From NCBI GenBank assembly GCA_027922465.2, contig BQMF02000017.1, positions 1,054,001 to 1,118,000 of the forward strand: DNA of 64,000 bases, written 5' to 3'. Below the pieces are notes generated by a model. That model was given only the letters and a program-made list of their open reading frames with translations, was not told the DNA's origin and did no database searches. Below are positions 10,450-22,439 of the stretch, piece by piece. This DNA comes from Turritopsis dohrnii (taxonomy: Eukaryota; Cnidaria; Hydrozoa; Anthoathecata; Oceaniidae). The stretch's first letter is position 1; every line of letters begins with the position of its first letter. The position numbers and the translations under genes were made by a program.

Positions 10450-10936
10450 ACATCAATACAACTAACTCACTTACGCACGTAGCACACCTGTCCTTCTATT
10501 AATCTAAAATACAATAAAAGTAAAAGTTTAACAATAAACAGTTTCATAATAACAATATTTTTGCATGTATACAAACCTGTGTTTCTTCGTGAAGTTCACA
10601 ACGAAGAAATGAAATCCGTTATAAACGAACTAATTTTTGGAATTTGTCAGCCAATCAAAACTGCGCATTTTAAGAGTTTTCCTTTATTAGCCAATGAAAT
10701 CGATCAGAGGCGGGGTTTCCCCATTTACTAATCGTAAAAAAACGCTCTCGCTCTGCGTGGTTTTACGACGAAAAGGGAAAAAATAAGAAGGTTTTGACCG
10801 TTGAAAAAAAGCAAATATGTCACTCTCTAAAATAAAAGTGTGACACACAGCGCGGATTATTATAATAAGATTATCTAAACTATCTATTATATAAATTATC
10901 TAAACTAAAATAAAACAAGATTCGCAAAAATGCGAC
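10450..10936. repeat. Partial R560-type module
   Basis: From about 10730, the phrases ctctgcgtggttttacgac, gaaggttttgaccg and cactctctaaaataaaagtg match modules at 24610, 29650, 32160, 40010, 42710 and 53140. No gene is seen. Confidence 0.6.
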
Positions 10937-11337
10937 TATATATTTCCCCAAAGTTGCGAAATTTTTGCCAATTATTGTGTGTAAATTGATAACCATGAGA
11001 AAAATATTTGATGAAACAATTACAGTATAACTACCATCCACCTGATACACATATAAAAATGTTGTCCTTACTAATCAGGGTGGAATTGAATTTAATAAAT
11101 GAAGATGTTCATGGTCAAATGATAAGGTTTGTTATATAATTTTTGAAGAGTTAAAAAGTGAGAGGTTACTATATGGGCACTTAGCTAAAAGTTATATGAC
11201 CTAAATGTGACAACTATTTCCCATTAAACCCATATATACATCATCAATGTGTGATATATAATTTCATCATAACAAAATGTATGATCTTTATTGTTACAGA
11301 AACTTTGCATCCTTTATACCGTGAAGAATGTAAAACA

Positions 11338-12194
11338 TCTATATATTAATAGCCGATTCTCTGTCTGTCTGTTTGTTTGTTTGTTTGTTTGTTTGTTTGT
11401 TTGTAAGTCACGCAAAATGGTAGATTGAGTTGTGAGCGAAATTATTTCTTTTTTTGTGAGCGACGTGAGTTCGAAGCAAATACATTGCAACCCCAATCGA
11501 AGGTGACTTTTTTTGGCTGGTGAACTAATAGGAATAACGTTTTGTTTTTATCATTATTGTTAGTTTTATATTCCACGTTGACTTGGCTTTGAAAACAGTA
11601 CATCAACTAAATACAAAGAAACTAACTGATTAAACATTTTGGACAAAAAGCAGCAGTGGCAGAACGTGGCAGCATATGTTCGGTTTGCCACTAACTTTTG
11701 CCTGACTGTATGAGACGGGTGAACTTTTTTTTTGAGCAATCAAAATGTTTAAAAAACGATAGGTAAAAAGAGAGTATCATATAAAAACAAAATGTTTTTT
11801 TTTTTGCTTTTCTTTTAATAAATTAATTTCTTCTTTTAATTGTTAAGCGTTCTGATCGAACGTTTTTTTATTCTATTTATTCATTTAGCACGTGCTTTTT
11901 TTCTCTCCTCCCGTGTGATCTTTTTAAGAAGAGAAACCATTTTTCCCCTGTTTGATAGCACCCATGTTAGAGCGCATAACTTTTTTAAAACAAAAGCTAA
12001 TAAAAAGTTGAAGTTTTCTCTCTCTACGTTTTGAGTGTATTGTTACACTGATAAAAGATTGGTTTTACCAGAGGTTGTGACTTCGAATCTGCTTCTGGTT
12101 GTACGAGCCGTTTATAAGGAAATTTTACGTTTATTGATACAGTGACACAGAGCAGGTGCACATGGGCAGTGAGCGACGCCGCCTTGGCGGCTAG
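11338..12194 (+). mobile_element. Non-autonomous Helitron-like element, copy 1
   Basis: It starts TCTATATATTAATAGCCG and ends GGCGGCTAG, that is 5' TC and 3' CTAG, with a GCCGCC-TT-GGCGGC hairpin immediately before the end. The base before the element is A and the base after the second copy is T, matching Helitron insertion between A and T. A (GTCT)n(GTTT)n tract lies just inside the 5' end. There is no coding frame of substance. Confidence 0.85.
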
Positions 12195-13137
12195 TCTATA
12201 TATTAATAGCCGATTCTCTGTCTGTCTGTCTGTCTGTTTGTTTGTTTGTTTGTTTGTAAGTCACGCAAAATGGTAGATTGAGTTGTGAGCGAAATTTTTT
12301 CTTTTTTTGTGTGCGACGTGAGTTCGAAGCAAATACATTGCAACCCCAATCGAACGTGACTTTTTTTGGCTGGTGAACTAATAGAAATAACGTTTTGTTT
12401 TTATTATTGTTGTGTTAGTTTTATATTCCACGTTGACTTGGCTTTGAAAACAATACATCAACTAAATACAAAGAAACTAACTGATTATACATTTTGGACA
12501 AAAAGTAGCAGTGGCAGAACGTGGCAGCATGTGCGGTTTGCCAGTGTATCCTAACGTATCCTTGCCTGACTGTCTGAGACGAATGAACTTTTTTTCGAGC
12601 AATCAAAATGTTAAAAAACCGATAGGTAAAAAAAGAGTATCATGAAACAAAATTTTTTTTCTTTTCTTTTAATAATTTAATTTCTTTTTTTAATTGTTAT
12701 GCGCTTCAGATCGAACGTTTCTTTTATTCACTTTATTCATTTAGCACGTGCCTTTTTTCTCTCCTCCTGTGTGAACTTTTTAAGAAGAGAAACCATTTCC
12801 TCCCTGTTTGATAGCACCCATGTTAGAGCGCGTGACTTTTTTAAAACAAAAGCTAATAAAAAGTTGATGTTTTTTCTCCCTACGTTTTGAGTGTATTGCT
12901 GTACTGATCAACGATTTGGTTTTAAAAAATAAATAAGTAACACATCATGAAAAACCTGAAAAATAGTTGATGTAACACTGATGTAACACTGACTGTACAC
13001 CAGAGGTTGTGACTTCGAATCTGCTTCTGGTTGAGCACAAGTTATACGAGCCGTTTATAAGGAAATTTGACGTTTATTGATACAGTGATACAGAGCAGGT
13101 GGACGTGGGCGGCGAGCGATGCCGCCTTGGTGGCTAG
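12195..13137 (+). mobile_element. Non-autonomous Helitron-like element, copy 2, head to tail with copy 1
   Basis: It begins TCTATATATTAATAGCC directly after the CTAG of copy 1, with no base between them, and ends in GGTGGCTAG. It is roughly 90 bp longer than copy 1, partly from an insertion near 12925-13005. The host sequence resumes with T at 13138. Confidence 0.85.
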
Positions 13138-14593
13138 TATATATAAATCTTACAACATTATATTATCAAATTTGTAAACAGGTGGTTTACTGTACAAAAG
13201 AAAAAAATATTGTTAAACCTAATCTTAATAGTTACAGTGGAATTGTAAATAAAATGCATATAAAATTCTCAATAATGAAACTTCTCGTAATTCTGTTTAT
13301 TATTATGTATAAACATTATAGTAAAATAAAACATCATAAGCAAATAACTAATTATCATAAGCAATCAAAAATTTTACTAACACAAACATAGCTACGTAGC
13401 ATTTCAAATTAGGACCGAAGAGTTATTTTCAAAAAAGAGATGGGCTTAAAATAACAATTTATAAAACCAAATTCAAGTATCAGAATAAACATTTCTGTTC
13501 AAAAAAATGTGTTCACACTCATTGTTTATTATCTGATAAAAATGACTTTCATAAATCTAAAATGGAAAAGAACAACAGATTGTCGTAGTGAAAATACACA
13601 TCCATAACCAAACCACTACATAGCTGAAAACACAAGTTTGTGTTCTGACTTGATTTAATTTACAGACTGTCTGTCATGTTGGATTGTGTTTTGATTTACG
13701 TTTGTTGTTCGTAAGAAAACTTGTCAGTATTATATATATTACATATTGAAAAATAAAATATGATATGCAGCATCAAAACAGTATACATGACCATAGACTT
13801 CATTCATAGTAAACTATTTTTCTGTTGTTGGATTAAACAATTATCCAAGTACACTCGACCAGATTCTTTCAAGTTATCATTATGTGTCTCCAATCCTCTG
13901 TGTATTAAAATATTATACGTAAATGTTTTTCTGAACTTTAAATTGCATATACAACATCACATATTTATATACTTGCTGTTTTTGAATTAACATAACTGGT
14001 TGAACTGGTGGTTGTTCTTCACGCGAAAAGGGTTTCCTTCTTTATGCTGCACATCATCGTGCTTGAATTCTCAGTTCAGTTGGGCTACATTACATTACAT
14101 CAGGATCATACTAAATAAATCTTCAGCTTGGTTATTGAGAATGAATTTTCACCTTTGCACTGGAATCAAAGCTTCAATGGTTTGTTGTTCCAAGCATTAA
14201 TTACCAATATCATCATCATATAACATTGTTATCAACACAAAAACAAACATACCAATGTTGGTTTTTTTGTTTGTTTGTTTTTTCCCGTTCCTTCAATAGT
14301 TTTTACAACTTTTTTAAGAAATAAAAAGATTTATTTCCATCATTTAACGTTTCATGTATTGAATCATTAAAGCTAGAAAACATCTTCAAAATCCTATCTG
14401 CACTGACACTGACTGAACTGAAAAGATGGCGTACCACTTTACTGAAGACTAGCCTCTAATCTTATCTACCTTAGCTAGCCCAGAGTTCAATACTGAACTG
14501 CGGCTATAAAAGTGAACGAAAAGAAGGAGAAGGAGGAGGAGGAGAAGGAAATGCCGGTTTTAACATATATTTCGCCCTACGGGGAAATATATA

Positions 14594-15520
14594 ATAAACT
14601 AAAATAAACTAAACTAAAATACCCTCATCAGTTTTCTATTCATTCAAGTGAGTCTATGTAAAGAAAGTCAAATGAAAATTTCCTAATGCTCACTTAAAGG
14701 TCTAAGTAATTCACTTTAATGAATAGAAAACTGATGGGGCAAAAGCATTAAAATTATATTGGTAAACTACAGTTGGGACTGCAGTTGGCACTGTAGTTGA
14801 CACTGTAGTGCACTGTTCTGGAACAGTTGTTTTGTTTTTATTTTTGCTCCACGTAAATTTGGGATGGTCCCGACCCCCAAATCTCTTCCACGCTTTAAAA
14901 GCCGCATTAGACCGGGGGCCGGGATGTGTCTTCCGGTACTCCCGAAAGTCTTTGTACGAATCTACAATATATAGTTGAAATAATTTTTATAAGTGAAGAA
15001 ACAAACAGGCTTATATTAGAATTGATAAAATACTATATCAAGGAAACTTACATTTCATTTTATTTGCCAGAACAGCATCTAAAAAAATTGCAAAATGTAA
15101 GACACAATTCTTCACCCATGTTACGTTAACATTGGAATTGTAAGAAATATTACCATTAGGTTTGGCGGATGATGATGGTTCAGCTAAAAGAAATGTATAA
15201 GTATATTGTGAAAGTCATAACATATAGAAAGAAAACATTAATGTGTATTGACTCTTACTATCAGCTGTTGGTAAAGCATTATCTAAATAAAGAAGGTTTA
15301 AAAAGTAGCTGTCATACAAAAGAAAGATAAAAGAAATTCAAACTACAAAGTTATGTCAATTAAAACCCTTACTCTTTGCCACATTCGGCACGTTATTGGT
15401 ATCTAATGAAGGAAATCACGAAGTTATAATTACAGAATGTAATTAATAAATTTGTCTTCTGAATCTGAAATGAAATCAATTTGATTAGTATTTTAATGTC
15501 TCTTACAGAAAGTTTAAAAA
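14594..15520. other. No gene; contains a 26-bp inverted repeat
   Basis: 14626-14651 and 14711-14736 are inverted copies with a single mismatch (catcagttttctattcatt). Short repeats of ctgcagttggcactgtagtt follow at 14770-14810. The rest is AT-rich with no recognised gene. Confidence 0.55.
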
Positions 15521-17110
15521 AGTAATGTTTTACCGTTGCACACATCCATGGGAGTTCCCATTATTATATTAATTCACTAAATGAAGAAAAAACAAAAAGT
15601 TACAATCATGGAGAGATAATATGGAGCATGCCCTGACTTTTAGTTCATGAATTGTCCACAAAGTTTACTTCATGCACAATTCATGGTAACGGAGTACACG
15701 GCGAGAACGTAAGTCAATGGGACTTGTACTCCACCTAAAAAAACAACAAAATCTAAAAGTAATGTTTTACCGTTGCACACATCCATGGGAGTTCCCATTA
15801 TTATATTAATTCTCTAAATGAAGAAAAAACAAAAAGTTACAATCATGGAGAGATAATATGGAGCATGCCCTGACTTTTAGTTCATGAACTGTCCACAAAG
15901 TTTACTTCATGCACAATTCATGGTAACGGAGTACACGGCGAGAACGTAAGTCAATGGGACTTGTACTCCACCTAAAAAAACAACAAAATCTAAAAGTAAT
16001 GTTTTACCGTTGCACACATCCATGGGAGTTCCCATCTATATATTAATAGCCGATTCTCCGTCTGTCTGTCTGTTTGTTTGTTTGTTTGTTTGTTTGTAAG
16101 TCACGCAAAATGGTAGATTGAGTTGTGAGCGAAATTATTTTTTTTGTGTGTGCGACGTGAGTTCGAAGCAAATACATTGCAACCCTCAATCGAACGTGAC
16201 TTTTTTTGGCTGATGAACTAATAGGAATAACGTTTTGTTTTTATTATTATTGTTACTTTTATATACCACGTTGACTTGGCTTTGAAAACAATACATCAAC
16301 TAAATACAAAGAAACTAACTGAGTAAACGTTTTGGACATAAAGCAGCAGTGGCAGAACGTGGGAGCATGTGCGGTTTACCAGTGTATCCTAATGTATCTT
16401 TGCCTGACTGTCTGAGACGGGTGAACTTTTTTTCGAGCAATCAAAATGTTTAAACCGATAGGTAAAAAAATACAAAAATACAAAATATTTTTTTTTGCTT
16501 TTGTCATAATAGTTGTCTTAATTTGTTTTAATCGATTTCTTTTAATCTATTTTAGTCAGATCGAACGTTTTTTTTTATTCACTTTATTCATTTAGCACGT
16601 GCCTTTTTTCTCTCCTCCCGTTTGATCTTTTTAAGAAGAGAAACCATTTCCCCCTTACGTTTGATAGCACCCATGTTAGAGCGCGTAACTTTTTTAAAAC
16701 AAAAGTTAATAAAAAGTTGAAGTTTTCTCTCTATACGTTTTGAGTGTATTGTTACACTGATAAAAGATTGGTTTTACCAGAGGTTGTGACTTCGAATCTG
16801 CTTCTGGTTGAACACAAGTTGTACGAGCCGTTTATAAGGAAATTTGACGTTTATTGATACAGTGATACAGAGCAGGTGGACATAGGCGGCGAGCGACGCC
16901 GCCTTGGCGGCTAGTTATTATATTAATTCTCTAAATGAAGAAAAAACAAAAAGTTACAATCATGGAGAGATAATATGGAGCATGCCCTGACTTTTAGTTC
17001 ATGAACTGTCCACAAAGTTTACTTCATGCACAATTCATGGTAACGGAGTACACGGCGAGAACGTAAGTCAATGGGACTTGTACTCCACCTAAAAAAAACA
17101 ACAAAATCTA
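15521..17110 (+). repeat. 237-bp tandem repeat, three units, third split by a Helitron
   Basis: Units begin at 15521, 15758 and 15995, exactly 237 bp apart, with agtaatgttttaccgttgc. They differ by only a few bases. The third unit is cut after 16034 and resumes at 16915. There is no long open frame and the function is unknown. Confidence 0.9.
16035..16914 (+). mobile_element. Non-autonomous Helitron-like element, copy 3
   Basis: It starts TCTATATATTAATAGCC and ends GGCGGCTAG, like copies 1 and 2. The intact tandem units give the empty site: gttccca-ttattatatt. The element lies exactly between that A and T with no base added or lost, the canonical Helitron insertion. The 3' end has two overlapping hairpins (16885-16911). 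Confidence 0.92.
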
Positions 17111-17331
17111 CAGGTTGTTCATTAGGTACAAAGCTGCCAAACTACAGTGCCACAACAACTGTCAGCAGTGACTACAGCAATGGTTTACAGTATACTAATG
17201 AGCCACAACATTTCTCAACAGTGGCGTAACTTATAGAAGAAGCCAAAACAACTGTCAACAGCAGCCACTACTGTAAGTGTTTACGCTATCTTGTTATATA
17301 ACAGAATAAGTCACAACAACAAACTCAAATG

Positions 17332-18771
17332 TTAAGGTGAATCACGACATTCACAGCAACACTTGCGGAAAGACAACATTGTGAGTATACATCTTTCCAT
17401 TAATATAACCTTGCTTACCCGTACCGGCAACTTTGATTTAGGCATACCTGTGTCGGATGGTGCCAATTGTACTCTAGGTATAAAAATCAGTTCCCCAACT
17501 GCTGACCCTGTCAAAACTTCAGCCTTAATAAAGTTATGCGACAATTCACGAACAATCAAGCGGGTGCCATTACAGAGACCTTTCCTGATGTTCAGATTCC
17601 TCAAAAGCATAATAATAGCCCCAACTTTAAGTTTCAAACAATGTGGAGGCATACCGGATGGTGTAATACTATTCAGAAAATCAACCGGATAGTTTTGCTG
17701 CTCTTCTTCATCGTCACACGCCACTTCATCAGCACTGTAATAACAAACTGCATCGCCAGGCAGTCTGTCCAACACCTCATTATTAATGCTCAACGATTGC
17801 TCATTTGTCGGTGTCAGAATGGCTGTGGTAGCATATTCGTGAGGCTCCAGTCCATCGTACATAACAGATATAATCGAAGTATCTTTAGGAACAACACAAC
17901 AATCAGGAATTTCGATGGAACCTTTAGCAGGTTCGTTTTGTTTGGTTGGAAGTTCACCGTTACCAAGTTGTAACAGCCAAGTACAGAATTCTTGCTCTTC
18001 CGGTCTGGCTCTCATATTTTCAGTGAGAGAGTATTTCGACACTGATGCCCATAACACAGAACTGGTCAAGCAAACTTCAATAACATCGGTTGGCTTTGCC
18101 TTTTTCACAACTGGCAAACACTGACGAAAATCTCCACCCCATAAAAAAACCTTGCCACCAAAAAGTGCATCACTGCCACAAATATCCTTGAGTAATCTGT
18201 CTACAGCATGGAAAATGTGCGTAGAAACCATAGTCGCTCCATCGATCAAAAACAGGTCGACACTTCGAAGGTATTCCGCATGTTTCGATGATGGTGTTAT
18301 ATTACATACACTGTTTTCTAAAACAGGAACAGGCAAACGAAATAATGAATGCAATGTACAACCACCAGACAGTAAGGTGGCTGCAATACCTGTAAATGCA
18401 GCTGTAGCAACTTTCCAACCTCTGGCTCTACATGCTGCAATAACATAATTGTATGTAAAAGTCTTACCTGTGCCAGCTGGTCCATCTAGATAAAACAAAG
18501 TTTCAACTTGTGCTAAACCATTACGCACATTTGAAACTGCAGACAAAGTCGCATCTGCCACAACTAACTGCTGTTCGTTAAGCAGAGGCCTTACCTGGTC
18601 CGCCCTGTCAATGTAAGTATTCACATAATCTTCTTCCTGAGCAACCTGCTGAACCAACTCAGGAAGATTAAACTGTGTTAAAGTCATACCAAATTGTCTC
18701 AGGACATTATCAATATAACCCAAAACCCTTTGCTCTGCTTGAGCGACAGCCAATGTTCGAAGGTAGTCTAC
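17332..18771 (-). pseudogene. Helitron Pif1-type DNA helicase domain
   Basis: It is in the same frame as the upstream Rep segment, separated by an in-frame TGA (18772-18774). Walker A is GPAGTGKTF and motif III is WGGDFRQCLPVV. The Walker B segment reads LFLIDGATM, where Pif1 proteins have Asp-Glu, so the catalytic Glu is replaced by Gly. The C-terminus departs from the family after KSKLPVRVS, and the expected motif with SQGQT is absent, so the last portion is deleted or frameshifted. In an intact element this domain unwinds DNA during rolling-circle transposition. This copy cannot be active. Confidence 0.85.
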
Positions 18772-20330
18772 TCACAAATTCCCCTTGAATGTATTCCACA
18801 ATTCCAGAGGATTGGAAGGCTCACAGTGAGTCAAAATAGTGACAAACAGTTGTCTAAGCTTTCGGGGCATTTGAAATGTTGAAGCCTCTTCCAATGTATT
18901 GTGCCACTCTGCGTCATCTTGCAGAAGATGTCTGGCAATACATGCTTCTCGGAATGTGTCGTAAACCACTCCATCGTAAGTACGCAAATCCTCGAAAGAC
19001 GTAGCACCTGCAACATGCAACAACAAAACTCGTAGGAAAAAACGTTCTCCTTCTGACGGTCGAGCATTGTATAACCGAGCGACTATAGGCTTAAATGTTC
19101 TTTTTCGTTTCTTCCATTTTTTCTCTTTGCCATGGAAGACATAATGATGCGGAATATTTGAGTAAAGATACTGCCGAGCATCAGGATCTTCTACATTCAG
19201 CTTAAACCATGCTGTAAGGTGACTATCATTCAATGCCCCTTCAGCAGCTGCCTCCTCTTCACCAGCTCTAAAATAAACTTGATGACGATCAGGTAAATGA
19301 ACAGCTAATCTCTTAATAGTATGTGATTTTTCATGCATGGAAAATTCGAAAATTCTCCATAACGCTTCAGGTGCACTGACATATCGAGCGTCCAGATACG
19401 TTTTTATTTCGTCATGTTCCAAACGTTTATTAATCTCCACATTAGCACGATCATGTCCCTTGTAAACATATTTAAAAAGATATTTCACGCTCCTGATCGT
19501 GGTACATGCTTCCAAATTTATGTGAGCATTGTACTTCTTGGACAACCACGGACAGTATGGAACTACCCATTGATTATCTAAGTCCACATTTCTTACCCTC
19601 ACTGTACGACCATTGTTACGTCTGCGATAGAGCGGATACCCATTTGCATTCATTTGGGTTGCTTCACAAAATCGCTTTGGAAAATCCTTGGTGCAGTTGC
19701 CATCATCATACATGACTTGATGATATTATGAAGTTCTGGTTCCTGTTCAGGATCTGGTATTTCAGCAGAAATTAAGCTGTCAATGTCATCAGCATTACGC
19801 AGTTTGTCCTCTTGTGCTAAATGGATAAGAATATGAGCATGAGGTAAAGAACGTTTCTAAAATTCAATAACATACAAATGAGAAATGGCTTTTCCCAAAA
19901 CACCATTTTTATTTATATCTTCCAAAAGTGCTTTTAATTTCAAATTGAAAACACGTGTAATCAGGTCCGGACGATAATGTGCAGGCTCATTATCTAAGTT
20001 TTCCGTGATCTCCTACCATTTCGGATTGCACGTAAATGTGCAAAACAGATCTGGCTTTCCCATTTTAGTTACCATAACCATAGCATCTTGATAATTCTGT
20101 TGCATGGTCCGAGGACCACCCTGAAAAGAAGACGGAAGAATCACCGGTCTGCCTGCATGGAGGCCACGATTTTCTGCAACATTTTCAAGATAATCAATGA
20201 GCCCTTGATATTGCTCAACACGGAAATTGCGCTGGTTTTGACGAATATAATTAAGACGGTCAGATTCAACTTTGCAGTAACAATCTACAGCATATTGTTG
20301 AAGTAATCTTTTACCTTTTAATATGGGGCT
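18772..20330 (-). pseudogene. Helitron Rep (HUH endonuclease) domain
   Basis: The nuclease motif LPHAHILIHL (HUH at 19833-19841) is intact, and downstream VKYLFKYVYKG holds the paired catalytic tyrosines. Two in-frame TAG codons interrupt it: at 20013-20015 after CNPKW, and at 19857-19859 in VIEF-stop-KRSLPH. Family members usually have Gln at both positions, so each could be a single C-to-T change. A further frame change near 19715 joins the Rep core to the MYDDGNCTKDFPK segment, and one near 20325 joins the segment upstream. In active Helitrons Rep nicks and joins single strands. Confidence 0.8.
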
Positions 20331-21337
20331 AAAGCATCTCTAAATGCAAACCTATAAGTATAATATTGCAGCATAGTTGTACGACGTTGCTGGCCTGCTG
20401 CATATTCTGCTACATGAGGGATGTCGGAACTCCAACCCAACTCTCCTCTTGGAAAAAATACAGGATACACCATCGGATCGAGAATAGGCGAATGCACAGG
20501 CAAATCCTGCAATGGTCTATCTCGAGGATAAACAACGATGTCTCGAGCCAATGGTGGTGCACCATCTTCACCAACAAAAACAGCAGCTACTTCATCATGG
20601 TGAGGTAGATTGTATCGACGCCGGTCACCACCACTTCTCAAATGCATTCTGACCTGCAAAACAATAGCAAAGATCTGTACATATCACTTCAAAGATTTTT
20701 AATTATTAATTTTCATCATATTTTCCATTTACCTCAGATGGGCGACGATTTTGTTCATTTGCAAGTTGAAATTCCTCAGCTTCTAACTCACCCATGTGTT
20801 TGTAAGCAGCTGCATATGGACTCTCCCTTAAAATGATGTCTTGCAAAGTTTGCATGACTTCGGGATAACATCCTTGATTTTCTGGTCTTGCCATTCTCTC
20901 ATTGAATGCATCCATACCGTCGTAGATATATAATTGACCAAAGGAAGGAAGAATACCGGGTGGCGGGTGCAAATTACCTGTTCGGTGACATACCTGGCCA
21001 TTAATACGAAAAACTGGTGGACCACGACCTTGTGGCACAACCAATTTTGCACCCATCGAAGCAAAAGCAACCGAACTATTGAACTTTCGAATATTTTCTT
21101 GAAAGTTTTTTGATTGATTAGAATCACCTACTAAAAGCTCTTTAAGATCATTAGGATATTAAATGTTATCTAAATGAACTTTACCATTGTGACAGCATTT
21201 AAAATTGGTCTCATCAACGAACATCTTGGCACCACAAAACTGACAGACCTTGTCCATGGCACCAAGATAGTGTAGCTCAGGCATTTGGCCTTGTCGAGCA
21301 GCAAGATGCAAGGGGGGATTAGCATCATTCATTCTCA
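20318..21337 (-). pseudogene. Helitron N-terminal region with a small intron
   Basis: A plausible start is MNDANPPLHLAARQGQ at 21337. A zinc-binding stretch VCQFCGAK...FKCCHNGK follows near 21200-21260. An in-frame TAA lies at 21159-21161. At 20654-20732 there is a 79-bp intron with GTAAAT donor and TTTTGCAG acceptor: it joins RRPSE to VRMHLRSGGDRRRYN in frame, which is the usual Helitron sequence here. The region with GEDGAPPLARDIVVYPR and DPMVYPVFFPRGELGW is typical of the segment before Rep. The open frame 21325-21618 just upstream is one frame off and may be a lost N-terminal part. Confidence 0.7.
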
Positions 21338-21618
21338 TTCCGCCTGGCTAATCTTTCACCTGGCTGTTGAGCTTGACGATATTCAACACTCCGCTGAGTG
21401 ATATTGATTCTAAGTCTCTCATTCTCTGATACTGATTGGATGTTATTTGCCTGCTGAAACTGTTGGCGCCTTGCTTCAGCTACATCCTCATTTGCATGCC
21501 TACGCTGAATAACAGAGCGAATTTGTTGTTGATCAGGTGGTTGCAAAACAAACTGACCATTCCTAAAAACTGCTTGGAAGCCAGGAACAATATTAGTGCC
21601 CCTTATATTAAACATCAC

Positions 21619-22439
21619 AACACAGAAACACTAACAATAGATAGTAGAAAGAAATAGCCACCCCAGTGAATTAATGCACAGAACATGGTGGAAGCGAAAA
21701 CAAACCTTTCTTTATACAAAAATAACAGACACTGAAGGGGCAACAGATAGCTAGACAACCTAGGAGAAAGTGAAAACAATTGACGTGTAACACGTAAATG
21801 ACAGACAGAATTACAGATGTAATTTAAGTGACAAACCTTTCTTTCTACTCTGTCTTCTTTCTACTTTCTGCTCTCTCTCTCTACTACACAGCAAGGGATA
21901 AATCAACCTGAATAAATGCAGATTTTAAAGTTAGGTACTTTTCGGTTTGCTTGGAAAAACCTCCGTGGAGTTTGCCATCTTAAAAATAATAAACACAATG
22001 TTACCTCGTTACGTAATTCTTTCGCTTTCGATAAACTGACTTCAATAACTGGTAAACTTGATAACTATAAACTTGATTGATAACTTAATTGATAAATTAT
22101 TGTACAGACAATTGCGATTGTCTATTATTGTCTATTATTGTCTATTATTGTCTATTATTATTATTGTCTATTAGTATTGCTTTTTTTTCTGGAGCGTAAC
22201 CGCACTGAATAAAAAACTTAATTTGTTTACTTTTTCTAACGAATTGGTTGCTTTGGTTTTTCCGATTTCAACAACCAATAAAAACGGCGAAATGGCGATC
22301 ACGTGTCAAAACAAATAATGAAAAATAGGCATTTTGAGGGTTTCTTCAATGGTCGGACTGCCGCTATATGACCACGATTAAGAAGATTTTGACCATTAAA
22401 AAAACAAAAACAAAACACTCTCTAAGTTAAATGTGTTGC
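21619..22439. other. No gene; short decamer microsatellite
   Basis: A ttgtctatta-type decamer is repeated about five times around 22115-22165. No protein-coding or RNA gene is seen. Confidence 0.5.

Larger units (their letters stand above)
10937..14593 (+). mobile_element. Family C TIR element, copy 1, with two nested Helitrons
   Basis: The left end TATATATTTCCCC (10937-10949) is inverted at the right end GGGGAAATATATA (14581-14593). Without the nested Helitrons it is about 1.86 kb, close to copy 2 (27115-28898, 1.78 kb), with which it shares scattered landmarks throughout. A GGAGGA-rich purine tract (14522-14550) precedes the right end in copies 1 and 3. No transposase frame is seen, so it is a non-autonomous DNA element. 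Confidence 0.65.
17332..21618 (-). mobile_element. Autonomous Helitron, degraded
   Basis: On the minus strand an N-terminal zinc-finger region, a Rep/HUH domain and a Pif1-type helicase are collinear, as in animal Helitrons. Stops and frameshifts break the frame at several sites. Neither terminus is identified: no convincing TC or hairpin-CTRR end was found in 17100-17331 or 21619-22200, so the extent given is coding only. Confidence 0.85.

Noticed and set aside
15521..17110. A CRISPR array
   Set aside because: The units are 237 bp, contiguous, without spacers, and the sequence is eukaryotic.
18694..18882. Plus-strand frames across the Helitron region
   Set aside because: They are shadows of the minus-strand Rep and helicase frames.
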